In this document: one piece after another, positions 23,358 through 30,835 of the stretch
Layout of the letters: each line of letters begins with the position of its first letter
How positions within the stretch are numbered: position 1 is the stretch's first letter
From: Tychonema sp. LEGE 06208
GTDB lineage: Bacteria > Cyanobacteriota > Cyanobacteriia > Cyanobacteriales > Microcoleaceae
Length of the DNA: 38,391 nt
Direction of reading: 5' to 3'
Assembly (NCBI RefSeq): GCF_015207505.1
Contig: NZ_JADEWT010000058.1
Location: 1 to 38,391 of the forward strand
Notes under the pieces: model-generated
What the model was told of the DNA's origin: nothing
Databases searched by the model: none
The model's input: only the letters and a program-made list of their open reading frames with translations
Translations under genes and position numbers: made by a program

Positions 23358-24203
23358 ATGACTAAGATTAAATTTGGTACGATCGGCGGCGGGGTAATGG
23401 GAGAAGCTCTCCTGTCGCGCCTCATAGCACAAAAAGTTTATTTACCCTCAGAAATATTGGTCAGCGATCCGCAACCCCAACGGCGCGAATTTTTGACGGA
23501 AACCTACGGAATCGCTACAACAGCAAGCAATCTAGAAGTTGCTACCGCTACAGAAGTGCTGTTTTTGGCGATTAAACCGCAAATGTTTGATACGGTAGCT
23601 TTGGAGTTGGCGGTGGTGGCCGATCGCCAACAAGCAAATAATGGAGAAACGGCTAATTCCCAGCCCGAAGCGTTGATAGTATCGATTTTAGCAGGAGTCC
23701 CGCTCAGCAAGCTAGAACCGGCGTTTCCGGGGCGGGGAGTGCTGCGGGTGATGCCGAATACTCCGGCGACGGTGGGGGCGGGAATGAGCGCGATCGCCCC
23801 TGGCAAACTCGTGCAACCAACGGATTTAGAATTGGTAAAACGCATCTTTGGCGCTGTGGGAGAAGTCGTGGAAGTTCCCGAAAGTATGCTGGATGCGGTG
23901 ACTGGGCTTTCCGGTTCCGGCCCTGGTTATGTGGCAATTTTTATCGAAGCCTTGACAGATGGCGGAGTTTGTGCTGGACTGCCACGGGCGATCGCCTCTC
24001 AATTAGCAATCCAAACTGTATTCGGTACAGCGAAGCTATTACAAGAAACAGGAATGCACCCCGCCGAATTAAAAGATCGAGTGACAAGTCCCGGCGGCAC
24101 AACTATTGCCGGAATTGCTAAATTAGAAAGTAATGGCTTTCGATCTGCTACGATAGAAGCAGTCAAAGCAGCTTATTTGCGTTCTCAAGAATTAGGGAAA
24201 TAG
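23358..24203 (+). CDS. proC: Pyrroline-5-carboxylate reductase
   Basis: A 281-residue ProC, the NAD(P)H-dependent last step of proline synthesis. The N-terminal Rossmann domain has GTIGGGVMGEALLSRL. Further conserved parts are LFLAIKPQMF, VLRVMPNTPATVGAGMSAIA, and the dimerisation/active-site domain GLSGSGPGYVAIFIEALTDG with DRVTSPGGTTIAGI. Length and motifs are normal. It closes the pipX-pipY-sepF-proC cluster. The start ATG lies within a heptad repeat array with no Shine-Dalgarno, so translation may be leaderless or coupled in an unusual way. Confidence 0.96.
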   Translation: MTKIKFGTIGGGVMGEALLSRLIAQKVYLPSEILVSDPQPQRREFLTETYGIATTASNLEVATATEVLFLAIKPQMFDTVALELAVVADRQQANNGETANSQPEALIVSILAGVPLSKLEPAFPGRGVLRVMPNTPATVGAGMSAIAPGKLVQPTDLELVKRIFGAVGEVVEVPESMLDAVTGLSGSGPGYVAIFIEALTDGGVCAGLPRAIASQLAIQTVFGTAKLLQETGMHPAELKDRVTSPGGTTIAGIAKLESNGFRSATIEAVKAAYLRSQELGK

Positions 24204-24427
24204 GTGTTATATCAAATCCGTTCGATTGACCGCAATCACTAAGTAAGTCGGTGGGGAAAAACACAACTGTGTTAAGAAAGATAAATGAGGCTCAAACCCC
24301 AATCCCTCCTGCATTCTGTCTCCTGACTCCTGCCTCATCCCAACTACAAATATTTACGCCTTTCTACTTAAAGTCCGCACTAAGAACGAAGGGTTTTTGT
24401 TATGGTCATCAACCGGACATGATATGA
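24204..24427. repeat. Spacer with divergent element ends
   Basis: An ATATCAAATCCGTTCG left end at about 24209 and a right end TATGGTCATCAACCGGACATGATAT-like sequence at 24401-24425 (compare 4143-4167) frame a 217-bp region between the convergent proC and plsY. No gene or clear terminator is seen. Confidence 0.45.
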
Positions 24428-25111
24428 TTATCGATCGCTAGCTGCAGTTTCCAATTTCTCTCCAATCCTCGGTTCAGTACCGTTCAACAAGCGCTGAATA
24501 TTGCTGCGGTGCCGCACAATCACAAATACGCCGCCCGCAATTGCAAACAATACATAAGCCAGCGGTTGATGTAAAGCAAACATCAATCCAGCAACGCTAA
24601 TTGCTCCGATAATCGAGCTTAAAGAAACAATTCGGGACACTGCAAAAACAATTCCAAAAATCCCTAAAGTTCCTAAACCAACTGGCCAATACAAACCCAG
24701 CAAAACTCCCAAACTCGTAGCCACAGATTTACCGCCGGTAAACCCCAGCCAGATAGACTTGCTGTGGCCCAAAACAGCAAACAAGCCTGTTAAAGTTGCC
24801 ATCCAAGGGATGACAGTGGCAGTATTTTCTACACCTGCGCCGATCGCTAGCTGACTGGTAAAATCTAGAGAGTAAATGTAGCGGGTTAGGACAATCGCGC
24901 TTACGCCCTTCAACACATCAACCAGCAACACCGCCAACCCCGGCCCCTTCCCCAAAGTCCTGAGTACATTAGTCGCGCCAGTCGAACCAGAACCCACCTC
25001 TCGAATATCAATTCCCAGCATCCATTTACCCAGGGTGTACCCAGTCGGAATGGAACCCAGCAGATAAGCTGCTATTAAAAGTGCGCCATTTAAAACTATC
25101 CAGCTAGTCAT
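24428..25111 (-). CDS. plsY: Acyl-phosphate:glycerol-3-phosphate acyltransferase
   Basis: A 227-residue integral membrane enzyme that transfers an acyl group from acyl-phosphate to glycerol-3-phosphate, the first acylation in phospholipid synthesis. The opening is LLIAAYLLGSIPTGYTLGKW, then IREVGSGSTGATNVLRTLGK (the GSG..TN glycerol-phosphate motif), LAVLLVDVLKGVSAIVL, LGHSKSIWLGFTGGKSVATS (second catalytic loop), and a final RHRSNIQRLLNGTEPRIG. Length is normal. The gene lies downstream of the DUF3086/DUF3119/MlaE group on the same strand, 211 bp from DUF3086. Confidence 0.95.
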   Translation of the reverse strand: MTSWIVLNGALLIAAYLLGSIPTGYTLGKWMLGIDIREVGSGSTGATNVLRTLGKGPGLAVLLVDVLKGVSAIVLTRYIYSLDFTSQLAIGAGVENTATVIPWMATLTGLFAVLGHSKSIWLGFTGGKSVATSLGVLLGLYWPVGLGTLGIFGIVFAVSRIVSLSSIIGAISVAGLMFALHQPLAYVLFAIAGGVFVIVRHRSNIQRLLNGTEPRIGEKLETAASDR

Positions 25112-25322
25112 GTTTTAATTTAATCTTCGTGTATTTTTACAATTTGCCATAGCAAATGTGTTTTTTTACCTTCATAAATAGAGGGCGGATTTTGCCTCGA
25201 TCGAGTTGCTTGTTTCATAGATTCTGAACTCAACCCGCCCCTACCGGGAATGGTGTGTTTTTTGCTTGTCCAATCAGCAATTACCGATTACCATTACCCG
25301 TTTATAATTACTAATTACCCAT

Positions 25323-26663
25323 TCAAAAATCCTTAGGAACCATCAAACTTTGCGGATCGGGAGCAAAGGCCAGCCACAGCGGAAATTGCAGCATTGACAA
25401 ACTAATTAAATCCTCAGTTTCATCGATCGCAATTAGCGGCAAATTGCCATCTTTCACCAGTCGATCGGCTTTTTGAGCCAAAGCCTCGGGAGACTCAAAC
25501 ATAATAATGCCGCGTTCCGGGCCAAAATCGCTGCGAGTAATCCCCAAACAGTCCTGCAAACCCCTGCGCCACTCTCCCAAACGTTCGGGAGTGTTGGCGA
25601 GCACCAAAGTCCGCACCCGTGCGCCGTAGACGCTTCTGAGGACAGAAACAATCGCCGAAGTAATCAAGATATTTTGCAAGCGCGAACCCATAGTTCGCAA
25701 AGCGCCCCTTCCTCCTTGGGTGAAAAACCAATTAGAGACTCGTTCCGCGTGGATGGGCTCAAAGGTGCGGCGGAGTTGCCAAGCTGGGCCGTAGTAGTCC
25801 GGGAGGGTGCGATATTGGTCGAGGATGCGGCGAATTTGTTTGGTTTGTTCTTGAAATCCTGGTTCGGCAAATCTCAGATTTACTGGTGCTGAGGATTCAG
25901 ATTCGTCCGCATACATTTGCTTGGGCGTTTCTTGGATTGGCGGTGTCAAATCTAAGAGTTCCGCAGTGGCGGCCAAATCCTGCAAACTTCCGACTAGATA
26001 ATCTTTGAAACCCTGGACTCGGATTGCTAAGTCTTGGGAAACGCCTGCAAAAGTTGTCCGCATTTCCTTTTGAATTCGATCGCGCCGGCGTTCGAGTTTT
26101 TCTATTTCGATTTGTAGGGTTTGTTTGCGCTTGTCTAATTGAATCAAGCCGTCTTGTACCAAACGCCCCATCGATGATTGAGCCTCGCTCAACGCTTCTA
26201 ATGCTTTGGCTTTGTCGGCTTCCAGCGCCGCAATTTTTTCTGTCAAATTTTGTTCTTGCTGGAGCAATTTTTGAACTCGATCTGCCACATTTTCGGTAAC
26301 ATTTTCTGAAATTTCTGTCACCGTTGCGGCGGTTGCTGTTGGCTGGGAGTCTGTTTCTGGCTCGATTTGATCGATCCTCTTCGAGGGCTTCGCTAACGCG
26401 CTTTCAAAAGAGCGATCGTCTGTTTCTGGCTGAATTTGGTCGATCGCGCTTGCTGCGTCCGCTTCATCGGCGATTTCGGCCTCTTCCTCGGCCCAGGGGT
26501 CTGTTTCTGGCGGGAATTGGGCGGCAGGTTTGTTAAGAGCGATCGACTTGGACGGTATCTGAGATGGAAGTTGGTACTCCGTCTCATGCACAGATAAGTT
26601 TAGTTCGCCGTCAGCGGCTGCTGTTTCTTGAGGTTTTTGGGTTGGAGATTCGTCTGAATTCAT
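25323..26663 (-). CDS. DUF3086 family protein with coiled coil
   Basis: A 446-residue cytoplasmic-type protein. The first ~140 residues are acidic and disordered, and contain a duplicated IDQI(Q/E)PETD motif separated by a 13-residue segment encoded by a repeat-like insert (26372-26418). Residues ~145-215 form a coiled coil (LLQQEQNLTEKIAALEADKA; LDKRKQTLQIEIEKLERRRD). The C-terminal ~190 residues (TLPDYYGPAWQLRRTFEPIH; VLRSVYGARVRTLVLANTPE) correspond to the cyanobacterial DUF3086 family, as I recognise it. Function is unknown. Neighbours plsY, DUF3119 and the MlaE-type permease suggest a link to envelope lipids. Confidence 0.7.
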   Translation of the reverse strand: MNSDESPTQKPQETAAADGELNLSVHETEYQLPSQIPSKSIALNKPAAQFPPETDPWAEEEAEIADEADAASAIDQIQPETDDRSFESALAKPSKRIDQIEPETDSQPTATAATVTEISENVTENVADRVQKLLQQEQNLTEKIAALEADKAKALEALSEAQSSMGRLVQDGLIQLDKRKQTLQIEIEKLERRRDRIQKEMRTTFAGVSQDLAIRVQGFKDYLVGSLQDLAATAELLDLTPPIQETPKQMYADESESSAPVNLRFAEPGFQEQTKQIRRILDQYRTLPDYYGPAWQLRRTFEPIHAERVSNWFFTQGGRGALRTMGSRLQNILITSAIVSVLRSVYGARVRTLVLANTPERLGEWRRGLQDCLGITRSDFGPERGIIMFESPEALAQKADRLVKDGNLPLIAIDETEDLISLSMLQFPLWLAFAPDPQSLMVPKDF

Positions 26664-26722
26664 GGGAAATTTTGTTCGGCCGAGGGTACGGAAAAGCTAA
26701 ATATTTTAAATTAACAACTTTT

Positions 26723-27115
26723 TTAGTCTTGACGGGGACAGCGCTGTTCTAAGCAGGTCTGTAGCATTTTACGATCGAACAGAACCGGCAGAAAGTGAAT
26801 GCTGTTAATTTCTTTGAAATAGAACAAAATCGGCAGCGCAGGCCAAAATATCCGCCAATTTTGCCACTCTCTGTAAGGAAAGCGGCGGATTAAGTTTTGC
26901 GATCGATAAATGTCCAAATCCGTTGCGGTGAATTGCAGCCGGATGGTGGCGGCTTGGTACATCAGAAACAAGCCGAACAGCGAAAGTGGCAAACTCGCCC
27001 ACTTCTGCACGAACAGCAGCGGTACGGCGGCCAGTACCAGCACTAGGGGAATCGCAAAACTCGGGGCGAGCTCGATCGTATTTGTGGGCGCGGTCGCAGA
27101 GGCGGTTGTATTCAC
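26723..27115 (-). CDS. DUF3119 family membrane protein
   Basis: A 130-residue protein with two membrane segments (FAIPLVLVLAAVPLLFV and LPLSLFGLFLMYQAATI, residues ~19-55). A C-terminal domain follows with TDLDIYRSQNLIRRFPYREW, WRIFWPALPILFYFKEINSI and HFLPVLFDRKMLQTCLEQRC. This matches the DUF3119 family of cyanobacteria and plastids, and resembles small photosynthetic-membrane PH-like proteins. It lies between DUF3086 (60 bp) and the MlaE-type gene (64 bp) on one strand, so the three genes are probably cotranscribed. Confidence 0.7.
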   Translation of the reverse strand: MNTTASATAPTNTIELAPSFAIPLVLVLAAVPLLFVQKWASLPLSLFGLFLMYQAATIRLQFTATDLDIYRSQNLIRRFPYREWQNWRIFWPALPILFYFKEINSIHFLPVLFDRKMLQTCLEQRCPRQD

Positions 27116-27179
27116 GGGTTTAAATCAAAGGTACATAAACGAATGTTGCCAATTATTCATATTTTATCTGTTTCCTAGC

Positions 27180-27974
27180 TTACAAGCCTTTGAGTACGCT
27201 AGAACCCGTCCCCTGAAACATGATCCAAGTCATCAAAAAGTTAACCACAAAAATCGCCAGCAAAGCCGTCACCACCGCTGTAGTAGTCGATTGTCCCACA
27301 CCTTTTGCGCCGCCGGTGGTGGTCAAACCCCAGCTAGTACCGATTACAGCAATCAAAGCACCGAACACAAAAGCCTTAATTGCTGCGCTGCAAATATCCC
27401 ACAGACTCAGGAAATGGCGGACAGATTCTAAAAACACTGTTTGAGAGATGCCGTACATTGTCGTTGCAATCAGCAGCCCGCCGATGATGCCGGTGACTAG
27501 GGACAATATTGTCAGAATTGGCAGCATTAAGCAGCAAGCAATGACGCGGGGAATTACTAAGTAGTCGATCGGGTCTGTTTTGAGCATCAGCAGGGCATCT
27601 ATCTGCTCTGTGACTTGCATTGTGCCGATTTCCGCCGCAAAAGCCGAACCTACTCGTCCCGTCACGATTACCGCCGTTAAAACGGGGCCGAGTTCGCGAG
27701 TCAAAGACAAAGCCAAAACGCCGCCGACGACATTGCCGGCACCGAGGTTAATAAACTCCCTCGCTACCTGAATAGTAAATACCATGCCGACAAAACCAGC
27801 AGTCAGCAAAGCAATCAGTAGCGATTCCGGGCCAACTGCTGCCATTTGGTCGAGGGTGTTGCGGCGGTTAATTTTGCGCGTCAGCAGGTGCAGCATGACT
27901 TGGCCGCCCAATAAAATTGCTGCGAACAACCGCTTACTCCACAAACTGAGGCTCGACTGTGTAGTTGTGCTCAA
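27180..27974 (-). CDS. MlaE-type lipid ABC transporter permease
   Basis: A 264-residue permease if begun at TTG 27974 (then STTTQSSLSLWSKRL), which agrees with the usual size of the family. The open frame continues upstream to a TTG at 28109, but those 45 residues are unlike known N-termini. Conserved parts: DQMAAVGPESLLIALLTAGF, VGMVFTIQVAREFI, the coupling motif LTRELGPVLTAVIVTGRVGS, AAEIGTMQVTEQIDALLML, and WGLTTTGGAKGVGQSTTTAV. MlaE/TGD1-type permeases work with an MCE substrate-binding protein and an ATPase to move phospholipids; in cyanobacteria and chloroplasts they trade lipid between envelope and thylakoid. Those partners are not in the window. Confidence 0.9.
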   Translation of the reverse strand: MSTTTQSSLSLWSKRLFAAILLGGQVMLHLLTRKINRRNTLDQMAAVGPESLLIALLTAGFVGMVFTIQVAREFINLGAGNVVGGVLALSLTRELGPVLTAVIVTGRVGSAFAAEIGTMQVTEQIDALLMLKTDPIDYLVIPRVIACCLMLPILTILSLVTGIIGGLLIATTMYGISQTVFLESVRHFLSLWDICSAAIKAFVFGALIAVIGTSWGLTTTGGAKGVGQSTTTAVVTALLAIFVVNFLMTWIMFQGTGSSVLKGL

Positions 27975-28159
27975 GGGATTTTGACTGTAGAACAACTGCC
28001 AAAAATGAAATCTATCTACAAATCTTAAACAAGTTTCTTCTCTAAGATTTAAGATTTTTGACAGAATTGGCTGCGGAGGGCGATCGCTGCCTATCGTAGA
28101 AAAAGACAAGTTTTGTTTACTTGCACCTTTCGGCAGTTTAGCTGAATTTACTGACTCTT

Positions 28160-28447
28160 ATGAGCATATTTCCTAATTTTCTTCGCTCTTTACTGCTGAC
28201 GGGCCTGCTGAGCTTTGTCGCTCCCTTATTGTCGATCGGCGCGGGATTGACTGGCTGTGCGCTGATTAGCCTCGTCCCTGGCTTCCAAGGGCTCGGTCGT
28301 TCTGGAGAAAACATGATTTTACAGTTCTTAGCTACTTTCGGCAGTGGCTCTCCTCTGCAGGGTGTTTTGGCGATCGGTCTAGCTTTTGGTTTGGTTGGTG
28401 CTTTGTTTGATACCTACGCTTCTTATCAGCATTCGCGGTGGGATTGA
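28160..28447 (+). CDS. Small membrane protein of unknown function
   Basis: A 95-residue ORF with two hydrophobic segments: LLLTGLLSFVAPLLSIGAGL (residues ~11-30) and GVLAIGLAFGLVGALFDTYA (~68-87). No motif is recognised. It is divergent from the MlaE-type gene across 185 bp. There is no clear ribosome-binding site before the ATG, but codon use and composition match the surrounding genes, and the hydrophobic pattern looks like a true membrane protein. Confidence 0.6.
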   Translation: MSIFPNFLRSLLLTGLLSFVAPLLSIGAGLTGCALISLVPGFQGLGRSGENMILQFLATFGSGSPLQGVLAIGLAFGLVGALFDTYASYQHSRWD

Positions 28448-28658
28448 CCGACTTGAGAAAAAGCAGACTTTAAATTTGAGATTTAAGGATGGAACTTATC
28501 GATGCAATCTCAAATTTAACATTGTTTAGCTGTGGCTCCCTCGGATACCTGCGCCTGTAATGATTTAGCAGTACGATCGCCAATGTTCGGAAATGCGATC
28601 GCCCTTTTTGCGGAAAACCGAATATCGCTGTTGCGGAAGCTGGAATATATTAAATACA

Positions 28659-28714
28659 GGTTGAGTCAAGTGTTTCTCAACCTCTAACAACGTAAGAGAT
28701 TCGAGGTATCAATT
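28659..28714 (+). promoter_or_regulatory. Possible RNA thermometer in the hsp20 leader
   Basis: The leader holds a stem GGTTGAG (28659-28665) with CTCAACC (28676-28682). ACCTC (28680-28684) can pair instead with GAGGT (28703-28707), the presumed ribosome-binding site 7 nt before the ATG at 28715. Masking of the site by a weak short hairpin is the principle of the hsp17 thermosensor of Synechocystis. No CIRCE element was seen. Confidence 0.4.
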
Positions 28715-29155
28715 ATGGCACTTATTCGTTGGGAACCTTTGCGAGAAATGGACTCCTTGCAGCGAGAAATGAATCGGTTGTTTGATAGCTTGACACCAGC
28801 GACCGATCGCGCATCTAACGGTGTGGCTTTCGTCCCCCCCGCCGAACTCAATGACACTCCCGAAGCCATCCACCTTAAGTTAGAAATCCCAGGCATGGAA
28901 GCTCAGGATTTGGACGTACAAGTAACCGCAGAAGCGGTGGCTATTAGTGGCGAACGGCGATCGGAAATCAAGAGCGAAGATAAAGGCATAACCCGTTCAG
29001 AGTTCCGCTACGGTTCCTTCCGCCGGGTGATTCCCCTACCCGCACGAGTTCAAAATGACAGCGTACAAGCTGAGTACAAAAACGGGGTTTTGAACTTGAC
29101 TTTACCAAAGGCGGAAGCAGAAAAGAACCGCGTGGTTAAAGTTCAACTTGGCTAA
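28715..29155 (+). CDS. hspA: Small heat-shock protein (Hsp20/alpha-crystallin family)
   Basis: A 146-residue protein, typical for HspA/Hsp17. The N-terminal arm is MALIRWEPLREMDSLQREMN. The alpha-crystallin domain (~residues 40-140) includes LKLEIPGMEAQDLDVQVTAE, ISGERRSEIK, FRYGSFRRVIPLPARVQNDS, and the hallmark A-x-x-x-N-G-V-L motif in AEYKNGVLNLTLPKAE. It is an ATP-independent holdase that forms oligomers and, in cyanobacteria, also associates with thylakoid membranes. The usual C-terminal I-x-I motif is present only as a VVKVQL variant. A hairpin terminator follows. Confidence 0.95.
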   Translation: MALIRWEPLREMDSLQREMNRLFDSLTPATDRASNGVAFVPPAELNDTPEAIHLKLEIPGMEAQDLDVQVTAEAVAISGERRSEIKSEDKGITRSEFRYGSFRRVIPLPARVQNDSVQAEYKNGVLNLTLPKAEAEKNRVVKVQLG

Positions 29156-29179
29156 TCAAGAATAGTAGGCTAGTTGCTG

Positions 29180-29212
29180 ATAGGGCGTGCGGTGCGCGCC
29201 CTATTTGCTTTG
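29180..29212 (+). terminator. Intrinsic terminator of hspA
   Basis: An 11-bp GC-rich stem with one G-U pair (29180-29190 with 29194-29204) has a 3-nt GGT loop and is followed by TTGCTTTGA. It starts 25 nt after the stop codon. Confidence 0.65.
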
Positions 29213-29259
29213 ACGCTGCGCGGTTCCCATTCTCCAACCGTGCTAAACTCAAATCAGCA

Positions 29260-29622
29260 ATGGTTGGTGGGGAGACTGGCGTGCCGAGTCAGGGAGTTGG
29301 AGGATATGGAACTGCATCGGAATTTGGAGACTTAACCGGAATGACTCGCCAAGAAGTCGATGACTTTTTGCGCGGACTGGGTGCAGAAATCCGAACTACT
29401 AAAGGTGGTTATCTTGAATACGAATTTGCCGATCGTTCGCGAGTCCATATTCGTATTGATGGTGAAGTTATACGCACCCCTGCTCCTAGATAAGGTTCAG
29501 ATGGCAGAAGAATAAACAAAGGTTTGCGTCTTGACAAAGACGGCAGTTCGATCAAAACACGCGATGAATTTGGCAACCCAATTCTGGGTACACACAATAC
29601 TGGAGAAAAAGTGAGGAATTAG
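29260..29622 (+). pseudogene. Toxin-like C-terminal module interrupted by one in-frame stop
   Basis: Reading from ATG 29260: GVGGYGTASEFGDLTGMTRQ, EVDDFLRGLGAEIRTTKGGY, LEYEFADRSRVHIRIDGEVI, RTPAPR, then TAA (29491-29493). The same frame goes straight on with GSDGRRINKGLRLDKDGSSI...GTHNTGEKVRN to TAG at 29620-29622. The continuous homology-like style (APR-stop-GSDGRRINKG) says one codon, probably tyrosine or lysine, became TAA. The module resembles the compact C-terminal domains of polymorphic toxins, but no exact family is claimed. There is no ribosome-binding site, and the trafficking domain normally placed in front is absent; open codons reach back to the hspA stop region. It is therefore an orphan or silenced cassette. 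Confidence 0.55.
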
Positions 29623-29623
29623 T

Positions 29624-29995
29624 ATGCCGGATGACTACAACTTACTTAATTTAGGTGGACTGACATCCCTCGTAACCAATGTCAATGTCTCTTTGTGGGG
29701 AAATGAAATTTTATTTCAATGTATTTACGATCCTACAGGAGACCGCTTGCCTTATACCATAGTATTTCATGACTGCCGAGATGTCAGTTGGGAAGTGTTC
29801 CATCCTGAAGATGTACAAGATCCTGAAGCTGATTTAATTGGCATTCATTTGGGTGAAGACGAGCACCGTCAAGCAGCTTTAATTCATACAGACATTTTTG
29901 CAATTTCTATTTTGTATGGCAGCTTCAGTATTCACAAAGGAGAGGATTTAAATTTAGAAATAACAGATTTAGAAACAAAGGTTTTGGTGTCATAA
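29624..29995 (+). CDS. Possible immunity protein, unknown family
   Basis: A 123-residue acidic soluble protein (NEILFQCIYDPTGDRLPYTI; VFHDCRDVSWEVFHPEDVQD; GSFSIHKGEDLNLEITDLE). The composition is beta-rich and acidic, typical of immunity proteins and of small regulatory domains. Its ATG lies one base after the final TAG of the toxin-like module, with GTGAGGA close upstream as a ribosome-binding site. This tight order, toxin module then acidic small protein, is the main reason for the immunity suggestion. I recognise no domain family. Confidence 0.55.
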   Translation: MPDDYNLLNLGGLTSLVTNVNVSLWGNEILFQCIYDPTGDRLPYTIVFHDCRDVSWEVFHPEDVQDPEADLIGIHLGEDEHRQAALIHTDIFAISILYGSFSIHKGEDLNLEITDLETKVLVS

Positions 29996-30242
29996 CCGCC
30001 AGTATTCTTGTAGAGACTTTAAATTGCCTCGCGACTAAGTTACACATTAGTTAATAATATGATACCTATAAAATAACCATTGTGAGGTTCGATCGTTCGG
30101 ACTTGTGTCCGCCAAATAAAAGAGGAGATAAATCCCAGCACCTCAACGAATTACCAATTTTTTAGTAAAGACAGTAGGTATTCTTGCCCGCATCAGTTTA
30201 CGATACTTAATAGAACTTTTTTGCCAAACGAGGTAGAACAAA

Positions 30243-30644
30243 ATGCCTGATATTGTTGATATTGCCGTAGGTGCGGGTTCCTTCCAAACCCTGGTAACAG
30301 CGGTGCAAGTAGCTAATTTAGTAGATGCACTCAAAAGTCCGGGGCCTTTCACCGTCTTTGCACCCACTGACGATGCTTTTGCGAAATTGCCACCGGGAAC
30401 TATCACTACGCTAGTGCAGAATGTCCCCCAACTGAGCAGAATTTTGATGTTTCACGTCGTCTCCGGCAAGTTTATGAAGGCTGATTTGGCAAAACTCGGT
30501 TTTGTTACTTCTTTAGAAGGTTCGCCGATTAAAATTGATTGTTCTGACGGTTTTGAAGTGAAAAACGCTACTGTTGTCGCGGCAGATATCGAAGCTGACA
30601 ATGGTGTCATCCACGTTATTGATAACGTGATTTTGATGGGATAA
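30243..30644 (+). CDS. Fasciclin (FAS1) domain protein
   Basis: A 133-residue protein that is a single FAS1 domain. The H1 motif is [20 protein letters not shown] and the H2 region is [20 protein letters not shown], followed by the final [20 protein letters not shown] and VILMG. There is no signal peptide, so it is probably cytoplasmic, as for the many single-domain cyanobacterial fasciclins; FAS1 domains mediate adhesion or protein contacts, and the role here is unknown. It stands alone, with a hairpin repeat at 30667-30705 downstream. Confidence 0.92.
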   Translation: MPDIVDIAVGAGSFQTLVTAVQVANLVDALKSPGPFTVFAPTDDAFAKLPPGTITTLVQNVPQLSRILMFHVVSGKFMKADLAKLGFVTSLEGSPIKIDCSDGFEVKNATVVAADIEADNGVIHVIDNVILMG

Positions 30645-30666
30645 TTTCACTTTTCAAATTCGCTGC

Positions 30667-30718
30667 GGGAGCGAAGCAGGTGTCTTGCACTGCAGCTTCG
30701 CTCCCGATCGCACTTTTA
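30667..30718 (+). terminator. GC hairpin after the fasciclin gene
   Basis: GGGAGCGAAGC (30667-30677) pairs perfectly with GCTTCGCTCCC (30695-30705), with a 17-nt loop. GATCGCACTTTTATTTTG follows, so it may act as a terminator. The GAGCGAAGC core is shared with repeats at 10801-10846, suggesting a repeat origin. Confidence 0.5.
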
Positions 30719-30835
30719 TTTTGTGACGAATGAAGGTAATTTAAATCTAAAAAAGTTGTCTTTTCGCCGGATATATTTTAAAATTATTGTTTAAAAAAGT
30801 TTGAAAATCAATAATTATAATATAAGGAAACCTGT

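Noticed and set aside
26910..27431. 173-codon plus-strand ORF across DUF3119 and MlaE-type genes
   Set aside because: It is antisense to two recognised genes and has no family resemblance.
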